Shown: positions 31,958-42,145 of the stretch, one piece after another
How positions within the stretch are numbered: the first letter of the stretch is position 1
Layout of the letters: each line of letters begins with the position of its first letter
NCBI GenBank assembly: GCA_027922465.2
Contig: BQMF02000145.1
Location: forward strand, 310,001-374,000
DNA length: 64,000 nt
Source: Turritopsis dohrnii
Lineage: Eukaryota > Cnidaria > Hydrozoa > Anthoathecata > Oceaniidae
Direction: 5' to 3'
Notes under the pieces: model-generated
The model's input: only the letters and a program-made list of their open reading frames with translations
Databases searched by the model: none
Told to the model about the DNA's origin: nothing
Made by a program: the position numbers and the translations under genes

Positions 31958-33279
31958 TTGCATCCTTTAACCAAGAGAGCCCATTTTGTTTTGAGAAAAA
32001 TAAGACATCTCCCATTCATATCATTAACCATTAAACATAAACATAAACTTACAAGAGAATCCATAAATGATTTACTTGTGATTTTACGAAACAATGGTTT
32101 AGAGTTGCCTAAAGATAGCAGAACTTTATTAAAAACTCCAAGGACTGTAGACGTTCATTTTGATGACCATAATGCAAGCTATGTTTATCTTGGAATTGCT
32201 AGTTCTCTTCAAAACATAAAAAGTCCCACTTCTTCGACCATTGAATTAATTGTCAACATCGATGGTTTACCACTTTGTAAATCAACAAAAAGTCAACTTT
32301 GGCCCATTCTTGGTTCAGTTTTTAAATCGAATTTCGTATTTCCAATTGCTCTTTATCATGGTTGTAGTAAACCAAAATCAGTTCATGAGTTTCTTCAAGA
32401 TTTCATCAAGGAAATCCAAACTTTAACAAATGATGGTCTAGAAATTTTTAATGTAAAGTATAATTTCAAGCTTAAAGCCATTGTCTGTGATGCTCCAGCT
32501 CGTTCATACCTGAAATGTATAGTTGGGCATAATAGTTTTCATGCTTGTAAAAGATGCAAAATCCAAGGTGTGCGTAAAGAAAACAGAACCATTTTTAATA
32601 ATCGTGAGAAAGCAACACCAAGATTGAAGGATAGTTTTAATAACTTTCAGTATAAAGATACCCACCAAAAAGACTTGTCTCCACTAACCACCTTGAACAT
32701 TGACTGTATACATGACTTTTCCATTTTACATGCACTCTGTATTACTTGGTGTTGTCAAAAGAATGCTTTTGTTTTTGACAACAGGTCCTAAAGTTTGTCG
32801 GCTCTCCAACCAACAGAAGTCATTAATCTCAGATAGACTACTGCAGCTAAAATTACCATCAAATTTTAATGGTCAACCACGCTCCCTAGATGATCTTTGT
32901 TATTGGAAATCCACAGAATTTCGCTCTTTCCTTTTGTATTGCGGTCTGGTTGCATTAGGGCATCAAGATTCAGGAAAAGCAATCCAACAACAAGAAAGAT
33001 AGCTTTTTCTTGAGTCATGATGGAAACATATGTGAAATAATTAATGTTCTAGAAGAAAATCAATTTCACTGTTATGCAATGAAGCTAAAACATTTGCAAT
33101 CATTTTACGAGGATCCTATAGATTCGAGAAGACTTGGCATACACTTTTGTCCCAATGGAACAGTCAAGAGATCAGTCGTAACTGTTTCGTATACATCCAT
33201 TAAAACAAAACTAGTAGCCATGCCCTTTAAAAATGGACTACTTTTATTACCTCTTTTACATGAATTTCATTACGAATAA
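31958..33279 (+). pseudogene. Decayed transposase (CACTA/Transposase_21-like, metazoan type)
   Basis: The first frame (31958-32791) reads KLTRESINDLLVILRNNGLE, LPKDSRTLLKTPR, IELIVNIDGLPLCKSTKSQL, WPILGSV, and KAIVCDAPARSYLKCI with a C..C zinc-binding-like pair (HACKRCKIQG). The order and motifs match a family of uncharacterised animal transposase-domain proteins. A one-base frame change near 32715-32725 moves the reading to the next frame (FPFYMHSVLLGVVKRMLLFL, then WKSTEFRSFLLYCG), which ends at 33002. The last frame (33010-33279) is the family's C-terminus (EENQFHCYAMK, DSRRLGIHF, MPFKNGLLLLPLLHEF). About 200 residues normally between these parts are missing, so the enzyme is dead. It presumably once mobilised the surrounding element. 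Confidence 0.65.
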
Positions 33280-33332
33280 ATGATGTTTTTTTTTTATTTT
33301 TGCTTTGTATATTGCATGTGTTATGTTTCATA

Positions 33333-33532
33333 CTGTCTTCGTGCCTAATTACGGACAACCTTCATGTTAAGGACATCAAAATGTAAACAAACATTCTTGT
33401 CACGAAAATAGACATGCATTCTTGCCAAGTTCACTATGTATAACTGAATAATTTAATTTACAGACGGTTGGAATTATGTTTTGATCGATGTCCGTAATTA
33501 CGAAGGCTGTCCGTAATTAGGCACGAAGACGG
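33333..33532. mobile_element. MITE, 200 bp, TA target
   Basis: Ends ctgtcttcgtgcctaattac and its complement gtaattaggcacgaagacgg. TA is present at both flanks (33331-33332, 33533-33534). The inverted similarity extends to about 45 bp. Non-coding. Confidence 0.85.
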
Positions 33533-33539
33533 TATTCTA

Positions 33540-34400
33540 CCTTAAGAGGATTTTTTTGCATGGATTAATTTTTACGAATTTTGGCCAAATTTGCAAAAAT
33601 AAAAATCCACGCAAAACGTTAAGACATGAACGATTCGCAAAAAAATCCACTTAAAATTATGATTTTATTTGCTCACTTTTTGGGTCGCTGTACCGTCAAC
33701 CGGGGCGACTTTGACAGTTTTTACCTTACTTGTTTTGATTTCTTGGCTTCACGATAAGACAGCGAGATGATAATGGGCGCTTCATAACATTTACGGCACC
33801 AAGATTCTAGGATTATTGTAGTGTTTATTTGAATGGGGTGCCATATTAGTCTAAATCTACGAAATGTTAGTGTCAAAGTCGCCCCACTGAATGGGAAGGC
33901 TTTGACAGTACTGTTTTAGGTGAGAAAATCCTTACGGGGCGACTTTGACACATCAATGAATTTTAAGTATTTTATTTTAGAATGCTTTTAACATTTTTTC
34001 CCTAGTTAACTTAACAGACACGCAGCAAGGGTAAAATAAACAAAGAAAACAAAGTAAATAGAGATAAAAACAAAAAGAAATTATGTCAGTAAAGTAGACT
34101 GTCAAAGTCACCCCCACTGTCAAAGTCGCCCCGGTTGACGGTACCTTTCGTATTAACTATTTCCTTGTACTTATCAAGCACCCATTGGTTTTGCAATGTG
34201 GCAAGCATGGAAATGGTGATTTTCACTGCTACTTCTAAGCTTTTTTACAAAATACATGCATTGCACTTTGTGCACATTCGCAAAAATAAATTCAAACATT
34301 TTCCTTCAGAAGCTCTGACTCACAAAAATTAATCCACACAAAACGCTCTCAAACAGTGGCTCGCAAAAATTAGTCCAAGCAAAAAATATCCCCTTAAAGG
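33540..34400. mobile_element. MITE with ccttaagaggattttttt termini, TA target
   Basis: The left end ccttaagaggattttttt and about 25 more bases pair imperfectly with the right end (...gcaaaaaatatccccttaaagg). TA flanks at 33538-33539 and 34401-34402. Interior has short gcaaaaat/attttgc motifs. It was split by the next element. Confidence 0.75.
33693..34141. mobile_element. Nested MITE with ccgtcaaccggggcgacttt termini, TA target
   Basis: The left arm (33693-33717) and right arm (34117-34141) are perfectly complementary. TA is duplicated on both sides (33691-33692, 34142-34143). Additional copies of gtcaaagtcgcccc lie inside at about 33870 and 33940. It sits inside the 33540-34400 MITE. Confidence 0.9.
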
Positions 34401-34402
34401 TA

Positions 34403-35116
34403 TCATTTAATAGTAATTCATAATGTTTAGTCAAAAAGTCATCTCTCATCGCCTTTTTTCTTATAACTTTCTTATGTTTCCTATAAAATCACAAAATTAA
34501 ACATAAGGAACATAAATAAAGTAAACAAAGGATAGTATATAATCAACAGCTGAATGAGTGTTATAATTAAATAGAAAGATCATAAGCATCTTCCAATAGT
34601 CTGACAACGTCCATCAGACTTTTACACATCATTTTACCATCTTTTACCATCAGACTTTAACACGTGTAAAGCTTGTGTTTGAGTTAGTGAGGGTAAGTTT
34701 GCCTCATTTATTCAAATATTTTTATTAATGTTTTCACCGTTTTTGTCAACCTCGAACCCAGGGTCTCTTGCCTTTTCGATATAATCGGTAAAAGTTTTAG
34801 TCAGCCCCCATTTCCCCGACTTTTTTTCCCCGATAGTGGTAATGGTAACGATTTCTATAACTTCTAATAAACGGCTTTGGCATTAATTAAATTTTAGAAC
34901 TTTTATGGTTGGCATTTATTAGTGCATTTACGGTATTAACAAGATGTTAATATAATGAACGATTTGATGAATGTTTTTCGCTAGAATATGTTTAAATAAT
35001 GTTAAATTTGTTTTGAGAATGTAATATTAGAAACGTTAAAAAATCCAGAACTGTTATATATATGTTTTTTCCTTTTGTCCGCTTACTTTGCTCTGTTGTA
35101 AGGCAATTCTTCTAGG
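34403..35116. other. Upstream region of the DUF4806 gene; no separate gene seen
   Basis: AT-rich. The sequence cttctag immediately before the ATG at 35117 could be a splice acceptor, so an upstream non-coding exon is possible. No clear TATA or initiator was identified. Confidence 0.35.
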
Positions 35117-36895
35117 ATGTACTGTTGCGTTGTATATATCGAAAAGGGCAAAAAAAATATGTCTGTGGTCCCAAGATGTTGGGTTGCTGGTGGCTCCCTT
35201 TATTGGCCAAGGAATCTATCCAAACAGGGGCAGTGGTACAGGATATGCGAACCACCAAAAGCAGACTGGCATGTCATTGAGGGATGCGTCATTTTAAAAG
35301 AAGGTACTACACTCAGTATTTATTAAGTCTATCTTCCTTGTAGCATGTCATCCTTATTTTCTAAGTCATCATGACGTGATGTATATAATATAGGCACAGA
35401 ATCTGAGTGTCAAGCTGTGGAAAGTGCCACAGATAATGACTCCGATAACGACGAGGTGTTTGAAGCTGATGTTGAGGACCAGATATGCGACTTTGGATTG
35501 GACACATTTCCTGTAGCACCTCCTCCTCTACCTAAAACTAAGTAAGTATTAGTTTGTTTCAATTGAAGTTTTAAGATGATATTTTCTTATTATATTAATT
35601 ATTATCGCGCTTTATTTGACAGGCCATCCATGAATAATTCCAAACACGTAACAGCAATGTAAGTATCTTTTGTTTTGTAAATTTTGTAAAATATTCTATT
35701 CTGTTTACTATTAAATGTCTCTTAATAACATACGAACTGCTCAACATCCAAAATCATCCCAGAGCGTGATTTTTAGGTCGCCACTGACTCACTCAGTTCA
35801 GAGTAAACGAATGCAAGATAATATAACGTTAGTTGTTTTCTCCCAATCAATTTTCAAATTTATGATACAATTCGACTCTGCTCTCTTCAACATTAGGAGT
35901 AATCCACCTAAGAAATTTCGCCAAGAAAATCCTGATATAACACCATCAGGGTAATTTTCTTATTATAATTCTACAAACTGCTAAATACTTTGTCATGTAG
36001 ATGCATATTTTCATTCTATTTCAGATGTACGAACCACTGCGCATGCATCAAAGAAATGCTGAGTATGTATAGTTTCCTCTCGTGAAAATTCTTTTTGTTT
36101 CTTTGTAACTATAAACATGTGTTTTTAATGAATTCTGGATATCTTGCTTCCTAGATAAAGTTGATGCCTTGCATGCGCAACAAAACTCTGCCTTGGAAAG
36201 GCAAAACAAATTGCTGAAGGCAATTTTTAACCTTCAACAAGAAGTTAAAAGTTTGAAAGGATTCACCACTACCGAAAATGAAATGGTTATGACAGCTGTG
36301 AGCTCCATGGATGACATGTTGCAGCAAGAAGTAGTTCTTGCAAATGAAGAAAAACGATTGGAGATGGTAAGCAAATATTTAATATTTACAAAATTTTATG
36401 GTTCATACTTGTTCTAATTTTTGTTTTCAATTATGTACAGATAGGACAACTTAAAAAAGTTGGTGGCACGGACTATTGAGACGCCATCAAACAAATAATA
36501 AATCGGTATGTCCGTCAAATTCCTTTATGCAAATTCTCCTCCTCATTTTTCCTATTTGGTTTAAAGAAAATGTTTTATTTCTTATTTAGTCTATTCACAG
36601 TTAACTTTCTGTCCCAATGTAATTTAAAAGGAGGCAACAACAAGTTTAAGCTGGGAGAAACGCGCACATACTGTGTGATAATTGGTAAGGTACACTTAAG
36701 CATTTTGGCTCGAAATAAAGTTACCCAAAGTAACTATAAAGTCGATTCTTTGATTTTGTCATTTTAGACGCCGTTACGCAAAAGTATCCAGGTTCGACGG
36801 AAAAGGATATACGGACCTGGATGTCCAATAAATTAAAAAATGCCCCTGGCCAAAAAGGTGGTACTGGACGAAACAATGTTAATAATTTACAATAA
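35117..36895 (+). pseudogene. DUF4806-type transposon cargo gene, nine exons, one premature stop
   Basis: Exons: 35117-35303, 35394-35541, 35623-35658, 35897-35950, 36025-36062, 36155-36366, 36441-36505, 36590-36684, 36768-36895. All introns are GT...AG and the phases are consistent throughout, giving 963 coding bases. Exon 1 encodes an N-terminal domain with MYCCVVYIEKGKKNMSVVPR and YWPRNL. Exon 2 is acidic and ends PVAPPPLPK. Exon 5 has CTNHCAC. Exon 6 is a coiled-coil (ERQNKLLKAIFNLQQEVKSL). Exons 7-9 form the DUF4806 region (LKKVGGTDY*DAIKQIINRL, RTWMSNKL). The only lesion is TGA at 36477-36479, where related proteins commonly have Arg; CGA to TGA is a single transition. Function is unknown. 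Proteins of this type are commonly found beside similar transposases, from memory. Confidence 0.8.
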
Positions 36896-37774
36896 TATTA
36901 ATATAAATTATTAAAGCAATTTCCCTTTGAATTGCGCAAATTGAATAGATCTTCTCATGAATTACGTCACAACAAGCAACGTCTCGTTTCCGAATTGAAT
37001 AGTTATGACGTTCGCGCTGTTTACATGGAGAAACGACACCTCAGAGAAAAAGTTTTCTCGAAATTCTGTTATAACGGTTAAGCACGAAATAATCCATAAA
37101 CTTAGAAACAAGGTGATGCTTGTAATGACATAATTTATGAAAGGTCTATATTTGTGAGAGGACACTAAATCATCAGCACCACACCGCTTTAAATTTTCTC
37201 CGTCGCCCCTGTGTATCTTCAGAAATGCACTCCTTCGCTGAGATTTTTTTGTCGCCGGCTAGAAGTAAACTTTGCCTCAAAATGTTTTTATTTTCCACGA
37301 AGTTTTTCATGAGAATTTTACCTTAGGAATTTGATTGACCTTGGGTTTAATTATATTGTATTTGTCAAATTCGTCTTGCAGTAAATAGGAAATTGATTTT
37401 CGTAAGTTGGATTGAGTAAAGTTTGAAAACGATGTTCTAAAAGTCTGATGTATATAAGCTGTATATAAGATTTATTTTAAGGTTAATTTAATTTATTAAT
37501 CTATTTGTTGATGAAATAATTGTATGTAATGTAAATAAGATATTAAAACTACCAACTGATACGCTCTTTTCATTTCAAATCTTCAATAAATCGGAAACAT
37601 TGTCGGATTCCTCATCGAGCGCATTTGCCTAACGTATTGCAGAGGTTTTTGTTCCGAAAGAATGAATGAAAGAAAGAATGCAAAAATACAGATTAAAGAG
37701 GTTTTTAACATCTGAAAGAAAGACATTTTTAAAACGTTTTCGAAAAGAAGTTTTTAAAACGTTTTCGAAAGAGG

Positions 37775-37779
<5 letters not shown>
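36896..37779. other. Right subterminal region of the DNA transposon
   Basis: No gene. 37690-37779 repeats aaagaggtttttaa and aaaacgttttcgaaa motifs that mirror the left end of the transposon at 30340-30540. A LINE insertion interrupts it at about 37780. Confidence 0.6.
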
Positions 37780-37813
<34 letters not shown>

Positions 37814-39615
37814 TTTAATATTTTTAGAGGATACAATACTTCAGATAAATTAAACTGCTATCAATATAAGTCCTCTATCTCACATACACTCAATAATAAT
37901 AATTTAAAATTATATAAAAGCCAAAAACACAGGCCGCATCAACTTGCGTGACGCAGTTTTAAAACATGGATAAAAGCGATCTGAAAGAAAGTAAGCGTGT
38001 TTAAATGAAGATAAAAATAAAAATATAAAAATAAAAATGTTAAAAGAAAATTTTTCGGAATATCCCTATCACAGATGGACTAAAGCTAAGTATCGAAATA
38101 AAAGATCAAATAAGTACTGAAAAACAAGACTCCTATATATCCTGTTGCTGAAAATAACTCGAGAAGACGAATCGGGAATTTGACACTATAATAGATGAAA
38201 GAAAATTACCAAGAATAGTTGTTAACCCTTTCTCTGAACAGGGAGAACTCGTCCAATCGTCGAATCTCCAGAGGCGGGGAGTTGAAAACTCTCGCACCTA
38301 TGAAGAAAAAAGCAGACCGAGCGGTTTCTAACCTGACGTCCGGAAGGATTACTAACTTTCTTTGGTTTCGCGTTCTAGCAGAATGAGCGTTGTATTGAAA
38401 ATAATTATGGAAATTTTCACAAGTTAAATTATTTAAACATTTCTTCACAAGAAAACAAGCTTGTCGACGTGATATATCATAAAGATGATCAGGTTTAAAA
38501 TCGAAAGCATTTAAATTGAGAATGGATGATGCCCGTCGTTGAATTGATGTCAACTTATCAATTTTTGATCTTGGTAAATTTAAAATCACAATACAGTTAA
38601 ATGTGAAAACAGGTACGATCATTGATTTATAGACTGCCTTGGCTGCATCAAACGATAGATTTGATCTTAGCTTTCCGAGAAGCTGGAGTCTTTTTGACAT
38701 AGACTTGTACACTTTGCTAAACTGTTCATTCATGCTTAGGTTCTGCTCGATTATAGTACCAAGGTAAGTGGAAGTGGAAGTAGCATTTATTGGGACATTG
38801 TTAAATAATACGTTTAAATTGGAGGTATTTGCCAACTTTCTGCTCGTACCTATTAGCATAGATTCTGTTTTACCCTTTTTGGTATTCAAAATTAAATCAT
38901 TTGACTGCAGATGATTTGAAATATACTGCAAATGCTTTACCACCAGTTCTTTGGTCTTTGCTGCAGTGAAAATAACAGTGTCGTCAGCAAACAAAATGAT
39001 GCTCGAATGAAGTACTGCGTCCTCTATATCGTTAAAATACAGCAAAAACAATAGGGGTCCTAAAATTGACCCCTGAGGTACTCCACTTGTAATTGCTTCT
39101 GGTGATGACAAGATATCATCATACTGAACACTTTGGAACCTTTCAAATAGGTAGTCTTGGAACCACGATAATTCTACGTTTGTTATTCCATAAGAAGGTA
39201 GCTTATGTAGCAATATCGAATGGCTGATAGTATCAAATGCTTTTGTTAGGTCAAGAAATATACACCCGACAAACATTCCATCATTTAACGATTTACGAAC
39301 TGAGTCAATCAGCAGGGTGGTTGCAAGCTGAGTACTACGTTTTTTTCGATATCCAAATTGATTTTTGGAAAGTAAACTGTGCTTTTCGAGATATTTTATG
39401 ACCTGCGAATGAACAGCTCTCTCCAGAATTTTTGAAACGATTGGCAGCACGCTGATCGGTCTATAATTATCGGTATTGGTTGCATCACCGGATTTGAAAA
39501 CGGGAGTAACTTTTGCAGTTTTCTATTCTCTTGGTACTTGGCCTTTCTTTAAAGAAAGATTAATGAGATATGCTAAAGGTTTTGAAATGACTGAGGCACT
39601 GTCCTTAATAAGTAA

Positions 39616-40466
39616 CTAGCCGCCAAGGCGGCGTCGCTCGCCGCCCATGTCCACTGTCCATGTATCACTGTAACAATAAACGTAAAATTTCCTTATAAAC
39701 GGCTCGTACAACTTGTGTTCAACCAGAAGCAGATTCGAAGTCACAACCTCTGGTAAAACCGATCTTTTATCAGTGTAACAATACACTCAAAACGTAAAGA
39801 GAGAAAACTTCATTTTTTTATTAGCTTTTGTTTTAAAAAAGTTACGCGCTCTAACATGGGTGCTCTATCAAACGTAAGGGGGAAAATGGTTTCTCTTCTT
39901 AAAAAGTTCACACGGAGGAGAGAAAAAAGGCACGTGCTAAATGAATAAATAGAATAAAAAAACGTTCGATCAGAACGCTTAACAATTAAAAGAAGAAATT
40001 AATTTATTAAAAGAAAAGCAAAAAAAAAAACATTTTGTTTTGATATGATACTCTTTTTTTACATATCGGTTTTTAAACATTTTGATTGCTCAAAAAAAAT
40101 GTTCACCCGTCTCAGACAGTCAGGCAAGAGTCAGTGGCAAAACGAACATATGCTGCCACGTTCTGTCCAAAATGTTTAATCAGTTAGTTTCTTTGTATTT
40201 AGTTGATGTACTGTTTTCAAAGCTAAGTCAACGTGGAATATAAAACTAACAATAATGATAAAAATAAAACGTTATTCCTATTAGTTCATCAGCCAAAAAA
40301 AGTCACGTTCGATTGGGGTTGCAATAATGTATTTGCTTCGAACTCACGTCGCACACAAAAAAACAAATAATTTCGCTCACAACTCAATCTACCATTTTGC
40401 GTGACTTACAAACAAACAAACAGACAGACAGACAGACAGACAGAGAATCGGCTATTAATATATAGA
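39616..40466 (-). mobile_element. Helitron family 1, complete unit inserted in a LINE
   Basis: An 851-bp unit, CTAG end at 39616-39619 and TC end at 40465-40466, with GACA tetranucleotides at 40411-40444. Together with the partial unit that follows it forms one insertion whose host sequence can be rejoined without gain or loss. Confidence 0.9.
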
Positions 40467-40711
40467 TTGATGTATTGTTTTCAAAGCCAAGTCAACGTGG
40501 AATATAAAACTAACAATAATAATAAAAACAAAACGTTATTCCTATTAGTTCATCAGCCAAAAAAAGTCACGTTCGATTGGGGTTGCAATGTATTTGCTTC
40601 GAACTCACGTCGCACACAAAAAAAGAAATAATTTCGCTCACAACTCAATCTACCATTTTGCGTGACAGACAAACAAACAGACAAACAGAGAATCGGCTAT
40701 TAATATATAGA
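40467..40711 (-). mobile_element. Helitron family 1, partial second unit of the same insertion
   Basis: It repeats only the 5'-proximal 245 bp of the unit (ttgatgtattgttttcaaag through ggctattaatatataga), head-to-tail with 39616-40466. The tandem 5' end is like those seen elsewhere in the window. Confidence 0.88.
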
Positions 40712-41713
40712 TGCTGGTAAATCATCTAACCCAGTTGCTTTGTTTTTCTTAATCTTCTTCAATTCGGATTGAACAAATACGACTGATACATATTCAAATT
40801 TGAATTTCGCGGTTGTTTTCAGTTTTACGTACGAAGTAAAGTTCCATATAGTGTTTTTGAAAGGAAACGCCTTTTCTTTCAGTAAGTGAGCAATATTCGA
40901 GAAGAAATGACAAAAGGTTTGAGCTTTTGACAGCAAATTTGTGCTAATTGGTGATTTAATGAAAGGCACAGAATTTGACGACTTGCTCTTTTTACTATTG
41001 GGAATTATCTCTTTGATGCAACTCCAAAACTTGCATGGATTTCTAGAGTTTTCTTGGAGAAGACGTTTATGGTAATCACCTTTAGCTTTTCGGATAAGTC
41101 TAGTGCATGCATTTCGGTGGCTCTTATAATTGTCCCAATCCTCCGCTCGACCATTTTTTTGTGCTTTGCATAATATTTTATCTCTCTTGTTTAAACGATT
41201 TGATATTTCGTTGGTGATCCATGGACATGGTCTGCCCTTTACTCTCTTTTCGATTTTTGGTGCATGTTTATCAAATAATGCTTTTAAATTCTTGCTGATG
41301 AATTTCCAGATTGTGTTTACATCATCGATTTCGTATACTGATTCAAAGTCTATTTTACGCAAATCAGACAACAGCTCATTTTTGTCATAAGAACGGTAAT
41401 TTCTAGTATGAATTACTTTTCGTTTGTATTTTTGAAAGTTTATTTTACGAACACATCCGATTAAATTATGATCGGATATTCCGATCGGTATAACATTGGT
41501 CTTGGAGATATTTTCAGATTTGTTTGATACAATTACATCAATCGGTATGCTAGTATCTTTTGTTACTCTCGTAGGCTTTGTGATAAGTTGAAGAGGAATT
41601 TAAGAGGAATTAGGAAGAGGAAGAGCGGACATTTGAGACATAAAAAAAACCTCTTAAAAACTGATTCAAAAACCTATTAAAAACCACTTTAAAACCACTT
41701 TTTGCCGGCTGGG

Positions 41714-42145
41714 TATGTATATATATACTCTAAAATTTGGCTACCATTTGTTTGTTGATAAAACTTTAAGTTAATTTCTAGCATAATTTTTTCATGCATT
41801 CATTGTCTATGACATGTTGAGTTTAACTCTATATCAAAACCAAACTGTTTGTTCTTTTATTCTGTATTATGAAAAATAGCCTATCTTCTTTTAACTTTGC
41901 AGTAACCAATCTTCTGAACTCAGTGTGTTTTCAGCTTTAAGCTTGAAAGAAAGTTCAAATTCAAATTCGTATTTTTACTTGCATATATATGCGCACTTGA
42001 CTGTTATAGTATGTTTTTATTGCTTCTACAAGAAATAGCAAGGCAAATTTTAAGGAGACAAATTTAATTTATCAGATACAACTCAGAGATGGTAATTAAC
42101 ATGACTTAGTAATTTTGGTCAAAAGATGCTATAATACGAACTTAC
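41714..42145. other. Intron-like sequence between transposon end and an exon
   Basis: No coding or repeat signal. Confidence 0.35.

Larger units (their letters stand above)
37780..41600 (-). mobile_element. LINE (CR1-like, APE type), 5'-truncated, with (AAT)n tail
   Basis: The 3' tail is a (TTA)n run on the plus strand at 37779-37812. The coding region runs leftward from 41600, where the copy is truncated inside the endonuclease domain, to 38206. It lies within the DNA transposon and is itself split by a Helitron at 39616-40711. Confidence 0.85.
38206..41600 (-). pseudogene. LINE endonuclease C-terminus and reverse transcriptase, interrupted
   Basis: The segment 41600-40712 encodes the end of the APE endonuclease (KPTRVTKDTSIPIDVIVSNK, ISDHNLIGCVRKI) and a linker up to KKNKATGLDDLPA. 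A Helitron interrupts the frame. From 39615 it resumes LLIKD, then LSLKKGQVPRE and a TAG at 39523-39525 (most simply from TGG). It then continues KTAKVTPVFKSGDAT, RPISVLPIVSKI, FGYRKKRSTQLATTLLIDSV, FLDLTKAFDTISHSILLHKL, TSGVPQGSILGPLLFLLYFN and the catalytic FADD, finishing at 38206. Two lesions (Helitron, TAG) inactivate it. It is related to the LINEs at 49-55 kb. Confidence 0.88.
30329..41713 (+). mobile_element. Large composite DNA transposon with CCCAGCCGGCA termini
   Basis: The left end CCCAGCCGGCA (30329) and the right end TGCCGGCTGGG (41703-41713) are exact inverted repeats, each flanked by TA (30327-30328 and 41714-41715). Subterminal regions on both sides share aaaacctcttt, gtttttaaaacg and ttaaaaac motifs in opposite orientation (30340-30540; 37690-37780; 41640-41700). 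Inside are a decayed transposase (31958-33279) and a DUF4806-type gene (35117-36895), both on plus. The right subterminal region was later split by a LINE (37780-41600). The superfamily is uncertain: the transposase resembles CACTA/Transposase_21-like proteins, but TA targets are not typical of CACTA. Confidence 0.65.
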
